In this document: positions 44,087 to 57,084 of the stretch, one piece after another
Layout of the letters: every line of letters begins with the position of its first letter
How positions within the stretch are numbered: position 1 is the stretch's first letter
Source: Nageia nagi
Lineage: Eukaryota; Pinophyta
Direction: 5' to 3'
Assembly: GCA_050084985.1 (NCBI GenBank)
Contig: JBITNC010000001.1
Coordinates: 182,714,001 to 182,778,000, forward strand
Length of the DNA stretch: 64,000 nucleotides
Notes under the pieces: model-generated
Databases searched by the model: none
What the model was told of the DNA's origin: nothing
The model's input: the letters and a program-made list of their open reading frames with translations, nothing else
Position numbers and translations under genes: made by a program

Positions 44087-46269
44087 TCACAACAACATTC
44101 TTGAACAACTATTATCATAACATTCTTCTCAAATATCAAATATTACTACAACATTCTTTGAGATCTATCATTATTTATAGATATAAAATCTTAAAGTTAG
44201 TGATAAAAATCCTCCTTCACATGTTACACTAGAATATGCTTATTTTTAATATTTCATTTGATCTAACTTTGTATTTTTATTTTAATTTTAATATTAATTT
44301 ATCATAATATTACTATATTTTTTGTTATATGAATTCCATATAATACATATTGGTGAACCTAAATCGTTTAACTCTTTTTGAACAACTTATTTGTCTATGT
44401 AATTTATATGCCCCAAATACAAGGAGATTTTGTATCTCTTACTAAAAGTGATAAATTAAAAGTTTTTTTATACAAAAAAGGGTGATATTTTGACAAGATC
44501 CCTAAAATATATTAAAACAAAGTTCCACAATATTATATTGAATTGTAGCATCATAAAAACTAATATATCAAACCATATCCCAACTAAATCCCCAATATGA
44601 TTGTGGAAAATACAACATCAATATAATCTAGAAAAATTAAATGCTACTATGCCACCCTAAGTGGACTTACGCCTACTAAACTACTTCAAAATAAATATTA
44701 AAAAAAAGGAACAACACATTAAGATAATTATATTCCCTTTTCCTATTTTAACTACTAGTTGACTACTTTCCATTCATGATAGAGATTACTTTCTTCATCC
44801 CCTTATCCAATCCCTCTTTCTTCCTCTTCTTGATCTTCCTACTTTTTCATTTTAGGGTTGGTGTAGTTGGCTCATTGGTGGTTCTTCTAAGTTCTACTTT
44901 TTTGGGTGATTTTTTCTTCTTCTCTTTTCTTTGGTAACAAGGAAGAGCTATAATTTTAGTTTATGAGTATACCATCTCTTCCTCTTGCAATGGATCATTT
45001 TTTTTCTATATCAAGGACTTTAATATTGGAATTGGATCTATGTTTTCTTCTTCTTCCCCTTAATTATGGATTTGATCCATCTCAAGGTAATTCTATTTCT
45101 TTTCCTCTTTGATCACAATCTCTTACTACTATGGGTAGGCTTTTTTGTTCTATGGGCTTACTATTTTTAGCATGATATGATTCCCTTTCTCTTGGGTAAA
45201 TCTACTTTGGGTATTTGTATTTATCCTTATCCTTAGTTCTATTAGCCACTTTATCCTCCCATATTTCCATTTTTTTATTTTCCTCTCCTATCCCTGTTAG
45301 GTAGTTGAATTTCACCTTTTCACTACAATCTTGATTCCAAAGGGTTTTTTTTATGCTATATTTTGGTCCAAATTCAAGGGTTGCACATACCATAGGTTTA
45401 TACATGGTAGTAATGAGCCCTTGGTGTAAAGGGACCATTTAATTATCATCCTTCACTAATTACATCAAGTTTCTTAATAAATATGATAAGTAAAACTTAG
45501 ATAACTATATTGTACTAAAGTTCATCACATATAGGTTTCATTCATTCTTTTATATATTATTCAACTATACTAAATTATAGTATGGATTCTCTAGAAGTTT
45601 TCTTTTAGGGAATGGATGTTATAAAATTAGTTGAATATTATTACCAAATTTAATGTGCAAGTGTGAAATGAAAAATCAAATACATGAAATAGTAAAGAAA
45701 AAAATAAGCACACAAATAATGCAACAAAATTTATATTGGTCCCTCCTAGTGTAGGAGTACATCTAGTTCAATAGTTCCTTTTCTTAATTAATAGAATTTT
45801 TACATGTATTTATAGTCACAATATCATGAAGAAACATGTCATATTCATCAACAATACTTCATTCTTCTATAATTCCTCTAAATATCCTTAAATTAGTTAA
45901 ATATGAACTCTTCAATAGGAAAATTTTCATAATAGTTTCAACAACCCTTAAATAATGAATCTCACATGTAGATATACATCCCTAGAGCAATGTACAACCT
46001 CCCAAATTGATGAAATGCCTCCCTACACTAGTATGAAAACTAAAATGACCTTCACAATTCAATTTCCCCATATAAGGTATCTAAAGGTACAACATATATA
46101 CCTTAAACTACACCTATATGGAATCCATGATATGCTCCTAGTGGATCCATCACATCAAATAATTGAATTATATATATTTTCAAATATAAAGGTACTTAAT
46201 GCACATATCTCTGTTCATGGAATATTAGAATTTCAAATCGATCTACTAGGATCATATGTCACCCATGAA
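44087..46269. repeat. Repeat R2, second copy, right part
   Basis: Matches 9546-11742. A 121-codon + frame (45955-46320) is not preserved in the other copy and has no domain, so I do not call it a gene. Confidence 0.75.
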
Positions 46270-47650
46270 AAAGGTATTTTGTCCCACAAATGCTTAGATA
46301 TGGATAAGATAAGGAAATAATTCCCTACCTTAGCTTTATCATACCAATTTTTCTTAGTAGGTAAATATCCTTTCATTTCAACCCTACCTTGACCAAATTT
46401 CTTATTCACTTTCCTTGTAGTATGAACCTTCTTCTATAGAATTGTATCTTTCTCGATATCATTTATGGTATTTTGATCTAATTTATCAACTAATGGTAAA
46501 ACCTAACCTAGCTTCTGCTCTTCCTCAATAAGCATGGATGGTTAGAATAACTTCAAGTTTTCCATATTCAAAACTAAGTAGATATTCATGTAAGAGGGTA
46601 GATCCAATATAAATTCATTCTCTTACTTTCTCTACTATACAAAATGATCCATATCTGATAGGTTTCAGCTTATTGGTTGGTTCCTATAGCATATCCCTGA
46701 TAAGATATAAAAAAATTTGATCCCCTACTTAGAATTTATGGTCAAACCTATGCTTTTCATGCCTCAACTTATATTTATATTTGCTAACTTGTAGTTTCTC
46801 TTGAACCTCCAAATAAATTTATCTTAACAATAAATTATTTAACTTTCTTATCTTTGTGTACAATTGAAATATCATCATCCTTTTGTTGTTCAAGCACACA
46901 ATCAAAATGTGATGGAGGTAAAATACCATAATATGTTTCAAATATAAATTATTTTTAGAAGAATAAATTATCATATTATATGAATGTTGAATAAACATAA
47001 GATCCCCTTCCTAATACTTTAGATACTTACCATAATAACCCCTAAACAACTAAACCACTTTCATATTCACCACTTCAATTTTTCCATCTATTTGAGGATG
47101 AAAGTAATGCTTATTTTCAGCTTATTATATATTTTTTTCATAAATAAATCCAAAACTTACCAAAAAATCTAGAATCTATATCTAAAATAATAGAACTAGG
47201 TCACATATGAAAAAACAAGAGTTTAGCAGCTTTTTGACATGTTATAGTCTTCTTACATAGAATTAACACACATATCTTGCTAAATATTTCAAAAATAATA
47301 AATAAATAATTATGCACTTTATTGGACATAGGTAACCCCCATACAAAATCCATTGTAATAATTTTCCAAGTATGGTGAGGAATTGGAAATGGTTGATACA
47401 AATCCAATCTCCAATTGCTAGGTTTGCTAGTGAAATACATTACACATCCCCTTATATACTAGGAAACTTGCTCTTGCATTTTTTCTAATACACATACCTT
47501 TGCAAATTTACCATTTTCTTACTAATCCCTTAATCACTAGCAAATTTTGAAGTATGAGCTTTATTGATCAACCTAATTCTTTCTCCTTAAAGAATACATA
47601 ATACTTTATACTTATAGAGTAAGCTATATTTAATATGAAATTTATCCATG
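46270..47650 (-). pseudogene. Gypsy family X integrase region, copy 3
   Basis: Matches copies 1 and 2. The best stretch is 47201-47440: 'TSKPSNWRLDLYQPFPIPHH' then 'IITMDFVWGLPMSNKVHNYL' and 'CKKTITCQKAAKLLF', i.e. the integrase core with its first catalytic Asp (MDF). X similarity ends near 47650, where the Y-family interior begins. Confidence 0.83.
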
Positions 47651-48418
47651 ACTTCTCAATTTGGTATATATAAATAGAATATTAAAGTGGTGAATGAAGT
47701 GTTTGAGGATGGAGAAATCCAAATGGGAGAGGATAGAGTAGCTACTCTTGAAACAACTCAAAGGAAATCTAGTAGCTACTCTTAAATGAACAACCCATCC
47801 TTAGGATCCCCATAATTCCTACCTATAAGAGGATGAATGGTTGCAATTGATATATAAAAATAGGAAACATAAGAAGAAGATACATATGAGATAGTTTGGG
47901 AAAACCATAGTAAAGGAAGCTCATTTTGATAGATAGATAGTAACCAAAAGCATTGAAAAGGAGTTGAAACATCAAGGAAGATCAAGTGTAGGAGATCAAA
48001 AAAATAAGGAAATAAATTAGAATGTGGCTAATGGGGAGAAAGACACTCTAAATAATTTTTAGGGAAGATCTTCCCTAAAATAACTTATAAGATTTAACAA
48101 ATACTAACATATAAGATTTTTTGGAGCTTGCTCTTAGGCTATGAAGATAGTAGCAATTTAAAATTTAGGAGCTTTACATTAGTTTTATATTTATTCATTT
48201 ACCCATAGTTTATGTTATGGTAAGTACAATGACACTTAGTTGTTAGTTTTAGATAGCACATGTTACTATTGTTAAATATATAAAATCTTTTGTAAATATA
48301 GGTTTTTGGGCCCTATCATTTTGAAAACCCACTTTAATGTTTTACCCATATAAAAACAAAAGGGATAATTTTGATATTTCCCACTCGATGCAACCACATA
48401 CAACTAGCCAAAATCTAT
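47651..48418 (-). other. 5' interior of a Y-family element
   Basis: Lies between the Y primer site and X copy 3. No recognisable gag; a 67-codon - frame (47782-47985) has no domain. Probably leader and start of gag, truncated. Confidence 0.45.
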
Positions 48419-48430
48419 GCTCTAATACCA
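48419..48430 (-). other. Primer binding site of Y family
   Basis: TGGTATTAGAGC on the - strand, 2 nt from the LTR: tRNA-Met type with one C-to-T change. It shows that this Y copy kept its 5' end, whereas copies 1 and 2 kept the 3' end. Confidence 0.85.
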
Positions 48431-48432
48431 CT

Positions 48433-48855
48433 TGTTAATAATATAATAGAATTAAAAATGGATTCTACCTTGAATACTAAAGGAAATACTAAAATATAGA
48501 ATATTTAATAAATTTGAAATGCAACAAGTAAAGCAATTGGAACAATGCACTCATATTAATAATAACATATAATAATATAATAACTTTACTAATAGTAATA
48601 GAAATCATAAGCTACTTCAAGGGGTATTTCTCCTTACAACTCAAAAGATAATCAATTTTTCAAGATGATTCTCTTTACCCTTCCTATAAATATTTAGACT
48701 TCCTACCCTAAACCTAATTATCAATTTAATTCAAAATGGTGATTCATCTTATAAAAATATAATGGTTCACATCACTAATCAGCATGAGTCACTAATTAAA
48801 ATAACTATTAATTATAATTACATCTAATTAAATATTATGATTTGGGATCCTAACA
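48433..48855 (-). repeat. Y-family 5' LTR, third copy
   Basis: 423 bp, 'tgttaataatataatag'…'gggatcctaaca', homologous to 35035-35459 and 25506-33349. Confidence 0.88.
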
Positions 48856-50250
48856 CTCACAGGGAATCAACATTGTAGTTTTTGCTAAAGGTGGTCTAGA
48901 AAGCTTGTCGATAATCCTATTAGTGCTACCTTTCTTATTTTTTATGATGAGGTAGAATTTTTATAGGAACCCCATCCATATAAAGTACCTCTATTATTTC
49001 AACTTGGATTGAGTTAGTAAATATGATAATGGTTGATGATCAATGTGAATTATTGTCTACTTTCCCATTAGGTAATGCTTTCATGATTCAAAAAAATAGA
49101 TCAATAAAAAATAACATTAAAAACCCTTATATTAGTTATAAAATCCTTGTTGTGGGTAGGAATACCCTTATTGTGGGTAGGAAAACACTTATCATAGTCA
49201 TAAAATACTTATCATGGATAGAAAATACTTACTATGGGTAGGAAATACTTATCATGGGAAAATACCTATGAAGCTTTCAGAAAGTTATTTCCATAATGTA
49301 GGAAAATAAATGATGATATCATCATCTTAGCAATAGACCAAGCAAAAGTATTTCCTAGATCATGGCACCACTTTTTATGATATCATCAATCTAGGTTCAT
49401 GAGAAGCATTGTAAAAGGATTTATTGAAGAATGACATGAATTCTACTAATATTATTAGCCTAGCTTCATGGAATGTAATGTAAAATGCCTTATCAAGAAT
49501 AGTATAAGTTATGTTGAGGTGATGTTGATGTTAGTACTTTTTGGCATAGCATCTGAGTAGATGACCTAGCTTTGCATCATGATGCAAGTCCATTTGAAAT
49601 GACCAATTTCATAAATTATGATATGAATACTTGAATAAAAGTCTAACAATTATTGATCTTATTAGAAATGGCTTGATGATCATTGATCTTCACCTATAAC
49701 CATCCAAATGACTTGACATGGATAACAAAGGTAGTTAACTTAATTAGGAGGGAAGCAATTTATGTAAGAAGCAAAAATGGTCATGAGAAACCCATCATAT
49801 ATTAGTTTAACATATAAATGCTTGAAGCTCCATTAAAGGAGCATCATTTTTGCATCTTTTAAAAAAGGATCGATGTAAGGAGGAGAGAACAAGATTTTTC
49901 TAGTAGAGAGTATATTTTTTGTATGAGAAAATTTTGTAGATCTAGAAGTTACAAAATAAGGCCTCTTTGGGTCATATGTAATCTTCTTATGTAATGAATA
50001 AAATGAAATACTCTTAAATAAACTATATTTTTTATGTTATCTATAAAATATATGAATGTAGTATATAATACCATTTTTATATGAATATAAATAAACCAAA
50101 ATTTGCATTTATGTGTGCGGAATATGTATTAGAAAAAAATTAAATTGTAAGAGTTTGTACTTTAGGATCTATGTATGCTATTATAAGCATCTAAAGATTA
50201 TTAATCATATGGTATTAAAACATCAAAAGATTATTTTTGTGTTATTTACT
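48856..50250. other. Unassigned sequence with a short tandem repeat
   Basis: No conserved protein. At about 49135-49265, six or seven units of roughly 20-24 bp vary around 'aaatacttatcatgggtagg'. A 72-codon + frame crosses it. Confidence 0.55.
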
Positions 50251-50254
50251 TTTC

Positions 50255-50258
<4 letters not shown>

Positions 50259-50305
<47 letters not shown>
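50259..50305. repeat. (TA)n microsatellite
   Basis: 47 bp of uninterrupted TA, followed by three to four 'ttta' units to about 50325. Confidence 0.98.
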
Positions 50306-50308
<3 letters not shown>

Positions 50309-50389
50309 TATTTATTTATTTATTAAAAGAATATGTTTTACCCTTGCATGCTAGCTTTGGTGAGGTATGAACCTATCCTTTTGCCAAAT

Positions 50390-51000
50390 TTGCACATATA
50401 TCATGGTTGTATATCAAAAATAACAATGGGTATATATCAATTCCACCACTACCACCTCCACCTAATTTCATTACTTTGCTTTGATATATTATGGGTGTAT
50501 ATCAAAGTTTTCCAACTAACTACCTTTCAACTTTGCCACTCCGATGAGATGTATCATGGGTGTATATATAACCTATATCATGGGAGTATAGTGAGAACTT
50601 GAAAAAAATTGGAATTTGTGACCTAGATATATCAAGGGTGTATATTAAATATATCATGGACATATAGTGAGAAACATGAAAAAAATAGAGATTTTGAAAA
50701 TAGATATATTATGGGCATATATTGCTTAGGATAATGTGGCATATATCAAGAAATAAGAATGGAAAATGTTAAAATTTTTGGACAAGATATATTACAGGTG
50801 TATAGAGGTTATATTATGGATGTATAGCGATAAATAAGAATGGAGAATTTTTAAATTTTTGAATGAGATATATTATGAACATATAGTGATTATATTATGG
50901 GTGTATAGCAAGAACTATAAAAAATTTAACTATAATTTTAGTTATATTATAAGCGTATAGTGAACATATCATGGGTGCATAGTGAGAATTAAAAATACAA
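50390..51000. repeat. Degenerate 'atattatgggtgtatagtga' minisatellite
   Basis: About a dozen irregular units carrying 'atatcatgggtgtatat' or variants, often followed by 'agtgagaa'. Reverse-complement relative of the blocks at 2765-3006 and 7649-7850. Confidence 0.75.
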
Positions 51001-51217
51001 AGTTAAAATTTTGGGCATGTATCCACCATTCCTATTTTCTTGGATATTTAAAATAAAAGAAGATGATCTCACCTTAAAATATTTGTAGACCATCCTAGAT
51101 AGTGCTACCAAGATGACCCCTCATACTTGTACTCATATGCTCATATCCCCCATCTAATTTTTTTCTTCTTTGTACACATTTATAATTTGTTTATTTGTTT
51201 TCTTTTTTATTCATTAG
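51001..51217. other. Unassigned AT-rich sequence
   Basis: No gene or clear repeat seen. Contains 'accaagatgacc' (about 51108), an inverted relative of 'gaccatcttggt' at about 51310. Confidence 0.4.
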
Positions 51218-51387
51218 CTAAAAAACCCTATGTAGATCCTATGAAATTATAGAGTAGTTTGTACAATACTGCAATGTGGAGCTTTCTACCAGTAGGGGCA
51301 TGATGACCATCTTGGTATGCATTCCTATATAATTCATTTGATCAAGTTTTTTCCTCATTGATTCTCTACATAGGGTTTTTTGGTTAG
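51218..51387. mobile_element. Possible small MITE-like inverted-repeat element
   Basis: 'ctaaaaaaccctatgtaga' at 51218-51236 is mirrored by 'tctacatagggttttttgg' at 51365-51383, with a 128-bp centre and no coding capacity. Size and ends suit a MITE, but no clear target duplication is visible. Confidence 0.35.
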
Positions 51388-52680
51388 TTTTTTTTATTAT
51401 ACTTAATTTTATGATACAAATACACTTTTAAAGATTATATAATTTAATAACATACCTTGTTTAAAATTTCCCAAGTCAAGCCATTATTTGATAATGTGTA
51501 GAGTTTCGAGTAATTTTACTAATTTCTCACATTTTCCATTCTATAAATTGTTTGATAATGTATTGTTCAATGGTTTCATTATTATTCATAATAACTATAC
51601 AAATTCATAGTTAGTTTTTTTTTTCAATTAGAACCATCCTTCTTATGATATTAACAAATACATATAAATGAAATAATCTTTTACTCAGTATTTGATGTAT
51701 TTATAAATCCTATTATAAATTTCCTAATTTCAAACATTTTTTTGAAAATTTTGGGAAAGTGGAATTGGAAATGTTCAAATTCTTCTATAGTTAACTTCAA
51801 TTCAACTAAAACTAGGTATATTTTTAATTCCTCAATCTCTCATTCATTTCCATACTCCATTTATCCTCTTACGAACTTAAATATAACTCCATCTAGATGT
51901 CAAGATTGATTCCTCAATCTTTTATCAATCTTACTCCATTTACCCTCAATTTAACTTCAATCCAACTACATCCATGTGTCCTTTTTATTCCTCAATCTTT
52001 CATCAATGTCCTTACTCATTCATCATCATCCAAGTTTCCTACTTTTGCATAGCAAAATTGAAATTAGAATATAATATGGAGAATATTTAGTATCCACCAA
52101 ATTAAACAATTCTTCTAGAAATACCTCAATTCCTACATACTTATGTAATACAAAAGCACCTAGGATAAACATACATTTCATCTTGGTAATAAATTTTATA
52201 GCTTACTCAAGTTCTTCATTAGATGAAATAGTTTAAGAACATCCTTGATGTATATACCCTTGAATTGTATATCCTCCAATGATTTCATTCCATGAAATTA
52301 TGTTTGACTCATGTCTACTAGGTAACTAAAACCCATAACATGTGATAGAAAAATACTTTTACTTATTCTTTGATATATTGATAAACCCTATTACAAGTTC
52401 ATACTTTTAATATGTAGCATTTTTTCATTATATGGAAGTTGCACTCATAATTTAGAATTGTGTTGTAGAAATATCCTTATTGATGATGGTATGTGCCAAA
52501 TAATACACATTTGATTTTATTTTATTTTAGAAACACACCATAGAACTTTGTAAGGAGGATTTTAAGATCTTGCATTGGGTACTTGATCATATAGAGGTCT
52601 TCATAGATTTTGTTGTGGGAGAATGGATAGCTACTAGGAAGGGTGATAGAATTTAATATTTTTCCTTCTTGGAAATTATG
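51388..52680. other. Unassigned AT-rich sequence
   Basis: No conserved coding stretch, LTR edge or array. 'tcctcaatct' and 'ttaacttcaat' words recur around 51780-52010, suggesting local duplication. Confidence 0.45.
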
Positions 52681-53377
52681 ATTTGATCAATGGTGTTTAA
52701 AAAGGTGACAAGTAGAGGTTAGACCAACATAGAAAACAAGATCATGAAAAGTGCACCACCAATTCCTCCTATGCCAATAGGTAGGAGTCCAACCGATGGC
52801 ATTAAAAAGCCATCATCCTATAACCAAAATAAATATATAAAAGATAGGGAGGATGTAAATAAAGTGATGCTAATATAATTTAATAATTAGTGTTATATAG
52901 TGTCAGGGGGTCATTATTTTGAGTATGATGTCAAAGATATAAAAAATTACTAGAACAATCATTGTTGAAATGCAAACAAAATTGGAAGAGTATAATTCTA
53001 AGGATAAGAATAAAAATAGAAAACTATAACATTATAAACATGAATTCAGTAAAGGGGCATGTGAAATTTATCATAAAAGGAAAGGTAATAAAATAACATT
53101 TCAATAAGAATTAAAAATAAAAAATAAAAAACTATTATTATTAGGTATTTGTACAAATATACATTATTGTTGATTGTTGACATCATAAAATTATTGACAA
53201 GATTTGCCACATATTTCTAAATTTATATCAAATGTTTATGCAATTAATGATATTTATGTTTCATAATAATTATGTTTTTTAATTAACTAATATCTTTATT
53301 TCTTATATAGGTAAATGTTGGTCCATAAATATAAGAATGTTGAAATGATAGATCATTTACTACCAAAAAGGATCAAA
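52681..53377 (+). other. Region upstream of the CACTA-like fragment
   Basis: A short + frame from about 52746 ('SAPPIPPMPIGRSPTDG') and a stretch near 52965 ('MQTKLEEYNSKDKNKNRK') might be pieces of the same transposon gene, but nothing diagnostic is present. Confidence 0.3.
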
Positions 53378-53574
53378 AGGTGCATCTCCTTGACCCTCTT
53401 GGTAATATAGTTCAGTTTGGTAATGTGCATAATGATGATCCTACTGGGACATGCCATAGTAGCACTATCAGAGAGGGGCATATTTTCATAGAGGTGATAT
53501 CATGTAATTTTAGTGGTTACATGCTACTCATACCCAATGGAGATGATACTACTTTGGAAGAAGCTATTTAGAGC
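53378..53574 (+). pseudogene. CACTA (En/Spm Tnp1-like) C-terminal domain fragment
   Basis: 63 codons. 'HLLDPLGNIVQFGNVHNDDP', then 'GHIFIEVISCNFSGYMLLIP' and 'GDDTTLEEAI' follow the order of the plant Tnp1/En/Spm-like transposase domain: residues on 'nonstandard location', a D-P step, a V-x-V strand, then 'P…D…T…A'. This is family resemblance from memory and should be tested with a profile. No CACTA termini seen nearby. Confidence 0.4.
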
Positions 53575-53738
53575 TTTATGTTATGGAAAACTAAATCACT
53601 GTAACTTAATTATCAACCTCCTATTATAACCCAACAAGTACAATCATTCCTACTTTTATATCAAATATTTACTATTTATTTCATAAGAAGTATATTTTTT
53701 AATTAATTTTTTATTTCATCATTTAATTTGTGATATAT
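53575..53738. other. AT-rich spacer
   Basis: Nothing recognised. Confidence 0.4.
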
Positions 53739-54195
53739 GATAACATGCATAAAGTAATTGAGTAGAAGGAGGATGTAAACAAAGGAGAAGGTCATGAAGA
53801 GGTAGAGTGCCAAGAATGGTATGTTGTAGATGCTGCAACATAGACCCAACATGTTACACAATCTATACAATATGCCATGAATTGTACAAAATATGTATTT
53901 TTCATTCCATAAATACCATAATTTAGTCAAAGTTGATTTAAATATTTTAAAAGTAATGTTCACAAATTCATCATTTTCTTTATGATATAGGATAACATGC
54001 ATAAAGGAATGGAGTAGAATGAGGATGCAAATAAATGAATTTGCAAGAATCATGATTTAAATGAAAGATAAGGTTGTGAGGAGGCTAGGTTCCCATAATA
54101 GCATGTTGTAGATGTTGCAAAGTGGACCCAACCCATTACACAAGAAACACAAGATGCGATAAATGACATAGTGAAGGTATTTTTCATGCTATTTG
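53739..54195. repeat. 252-bp direct repeat, two units
   Basis: 'gataacatgcataaag' at 53739 and 53991 starts two collinear segments sharing 'gtagatg(c/t)tgcaa' and 'gacccaac', with 'tatttttcat' at the ends. A 116-codon - frame across them has no domain. Confidence 0.75.
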
Positions 54196-54251
54196 TAGGG
54201 AATATATTTCATGTTTATACATTTTTTTATATACATGTATAATACTATAGG
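54196..54251. other. Short spacer
   Basis: Nothing recognised. Confidence 0.3.
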
Positions 54252-54990
54252 CCCTTTTATAAAAGCACATGTCCATATCCTATGATAAAAGTACTCTTTC
54301 ATTGATACCCATACCTTTTTCATAGCCCCCTATATTTGGTGGCACATACCTAAAGAATACTCAAAAGATTGTAGAGTCAAATTTTATAACTAAAAATTGC
54401 ATTTGACAAGTATTTAGGGACTTTTTCTAAAAACCCATGTTGTGCATGTCCTATGATAATTACACACCACAAAACCTTGTTTGCATCATGCAATCTATCA
54501 AACTACTCTTTAATGGATGCCCATACTTTCTTTGATAGCTCTCTTTGGTGGAAAATGCCTATTGAATGTTCAAGAAGATTGTAAAGTTGCATTTTACACC
54601 TAAAAAATCTAAGTATGTAAGGCCTTTTCTAAACATCATGTTGTACATATCCTATGATTAGTACCCATGCATGAATAATGTTGGTAAGGTTGCAAAGTTA
54701 GGTTTTACACCTAATAATTGCATCTTTCTACAAGTACATGGTGGTGCAATCCTATGATATTTGTACAGCATGAAAGTGTGTATACATCATGCATTCTATC
54801 AAAGTACTCTTTTATGGATGTCCATACCTTTTTTCATAGTTCCATTTGGTGGCAAATGCCTAAAGAATGCTAGCAAGGTTGTAGAGCCAATTTTATAGTT
54901 TACAATTGCATCTACCTATAAGTATTTATGGCCTTCTTCTAAAAACCCATGTTGTGCATATCTTTTAATCATTGTACAATACAAAATTAT
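54252..54990. repeat. Irregular tandem repeat, units of about 115-210 bp
   Basis: Segments carrying 'cctatgat', 'atggatg(c/t)ccatac', 'tttggtgg(c/a)aaatgcc' and 'aaacccatgttgtgcat' recur near 54252, 54420, 54630, 54745 and 54945, with internal deletions. Confidence 0.75.
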
Positions 54991-55029
54991 GTCTACACAA
55001 CATAAAATATGCTTCTCTCCTACCCCATT

Positions 55030-55518
55030 TGCTAGATTTTGTAATGTAATATTGTATAATATTTCTTTTTAATGTAAATTAACTTAATGCTTAAAGTATC
55101 TTTAGATATCTTAAAGTATTAAAATAATAAATATAGAAATATGAATAAATATAGAAACACCTTTAACCTTACCCTTGGGTAAAAGTAAGTTTAAAAAGTG
55201 GGTTTCTTCTTTGAAATAGAGAGGTACCCCTCTCATTATGTAACTAGATGAAGAATGGTAATGCTTATCTTATAGAGTTTTAGGAATGCTCTTGTAGGAG
55301 CCTTGTAGAAGAATTTTTAAAAATTTGTAAGAATTTTTTTTTGAGAAGTAATAGAATGATGGTTCAAAGTGGATGTACTTCCAAGATATGGAGAAACCAC
55401 TATATATAATGTGTTAGTTTTTGTATGATTGATTATTGCTTTGCTAGAAGGATGAATTTTAGATTTTTTAGAAAAGATTCAAGATGATCTTGGTTTATGG
55501 AATACTTAAATTCCATCA
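55030..55518 (+). repeat. C-family LTR in + orientation
   Basis: 489 bp, 'tgctagattttgtaatg'…'aaattccatca'. Reads as the reverse complement of the element C LTRs, with shared 'acctttaaccttacccttgggt'-type sequence. Followed by a primer site, so it is a 5' LTR; no partner LTR is seen. Confidence 0.85.
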
Positions 55519-55520
55519 AG

Positions 55521-55532
55521 TGGTATTAGAAC
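55521..55532 (+). other. Primer binding site of the C-family element
   Basis: TGGTATTAGAAC, the tRNA-Met site with two C/G-to-T/A changes. Confidence 0.75.
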
Positions 55533-56225
55533 CATTCTTGTGGTAATCTCCTCAAATTTCTACTTGGTAACTTTAAGGTAACTCTCCTCAAATTTAAGAT
55601 ATATCTAACCTCTAAACTTGTTTCAATTTTTTATTTGAAAATTCAATGGTTAATCTATTTCACTTTCTTATTTTGAATTTAAAATTTGATATCTATATTA
55701 ACATGTTTATGTTAGAGTAATTGGTTAAGATCTAACATTTTTAAGTTAGTAACAAGTTAGTAGTATTTGAAGTTAGATCTAACATATTCTATATGGTTAG
55801 AATATAAGATCTTAAAAAAATTAATGCTTCTAATTTATTTATTAAGTTGAAAGTTTACAAAAATATAATTTATAATTTTTGTAATAAAAGATCTTTTTTA
55901 ACAAGAAAGTTAAAATATTATCTTGCTATATTAACAAAGGTTACAATTTTTTTTGTACAAGTTACAAAATCTTGCAAGTTTTTATATATATAAAAATTTT
56001 GATAAAATTATATATATATAAATCCTATTTTTTAATATTTAACAAAATAGAATTTTATTATTATTTAAAGAAAAAATAGATATTTTATTTTTATTATTAA
56101 ATAATAATAATTAAAAAATGTTTTTTCTAAGAAAAAAAGGAGTTGCTCTCTTAATTTTAGCATCTTTAATATGAACTCCTTTTAGTGATCTAAAACAAAC
56201 AAACTTAAAAATTAAAAATAATTTT
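55533..56225 (+). other. Leader/interior of a truncated C-family element
   Basis: Resembles the reverse complement of about 22850-23890: shared 'ctcctcaaatttctacttgg' start, then A/T-rich runs and 'agcatcttt…aaaacaaa'. Noncoding. The end is indistinct near 56225. Confidence 0.6.
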
Positions 56226-56385
56226 TTTTTATATATCTTTGGTTTAGAATGCATTTATATCACTTGGTTGATTATGCATTTGATAGTGTTGTGCAATATG
56301 ATATTGTTGATATCACGTTATGGTTGATACATTTTGTTTAGTATGCAAATGTGATATATAGTTGATGATGTATGTCATATTTGAT
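56226..56385. other. AT-rich spacer
   Basis: Nothing recognised. Confidence 0.3.
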
Positions 56386-57060
56386 GTTATTTTATGAATA
56401 ATAGAGCTACATAAATTTGGTCTCAAATCCTATATTTTAATTACAATATTATTTAATGTACAATTTGCAATGGTTATGCTACATTCATAACCATGAATAA
56501 TGCATTACAAGTAATACATAATTCAATACAAATTATACATGTATTGGTTCTACTAAATTCATAACCAGGAAATAATGCAATACAAATCATACATGCTATT
56601 TTATGAATAATAGAGCTATAGAAATCTAGGCCCAAATCCTATGTTTTAAATGCAATATTGTTTAATGTACAATTTGCAATGGTTATGCTACATTCATAAC
56701 CATGAATAATGCATTACAAGTAATACATAATTTAATACAAATTATACATGCATTGGTTCTACTAAATTCATAACCAAGAAATAATGCAATACAAATCATA
56801 CATGCTATTTTATGAATAATAGAGCTATAGAAATCTGGGTTCAAATCATATGTTTTAAATGAAATATTGTTTAATGTAGAATTTGCAATGGTTATTATGC
56901 ATCCATAACCATTCATAATACATAAAAATTCATATATAATTCAACAAAAATCATAGATGCAATGGTTCTGCTGAATTCATAACTAGGAAATAATGCAATA
57001 CAAATTATACATGCTATTTTATGAACTCTTCAATGGTTCTACTGATTTCATAACTAGGAC
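56386..57060. repeat. 209-bp tandem satellite-like repeat
   Basis: Units start at 56386, 56595, 56804 and 57013 (last partial) with 'gttattttatgaata' or 'gctattttatgaata', exact 209-bp steps. Each unit contains two 'ttcataacca'-type words and 'aatgcaatacaaat'. A 77-codon - frame is repeat read-through. Confidence 0.93.
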
Positions 57061-57084
57061 CCTTTCATGAGATAAATAGCTTAG

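Noticed and set aside
45955-46320. 121-codon + frame
   Set aside because: Disrupted in the homologous R2 copy at about 11450-11790 and lacking any recognisable domain.
51108-51321. 'accaagatgacc' and its inverted relative
   Set aside because: Short and crossing rather than nested with the MITE-like arms, so it does not form one hairpin.
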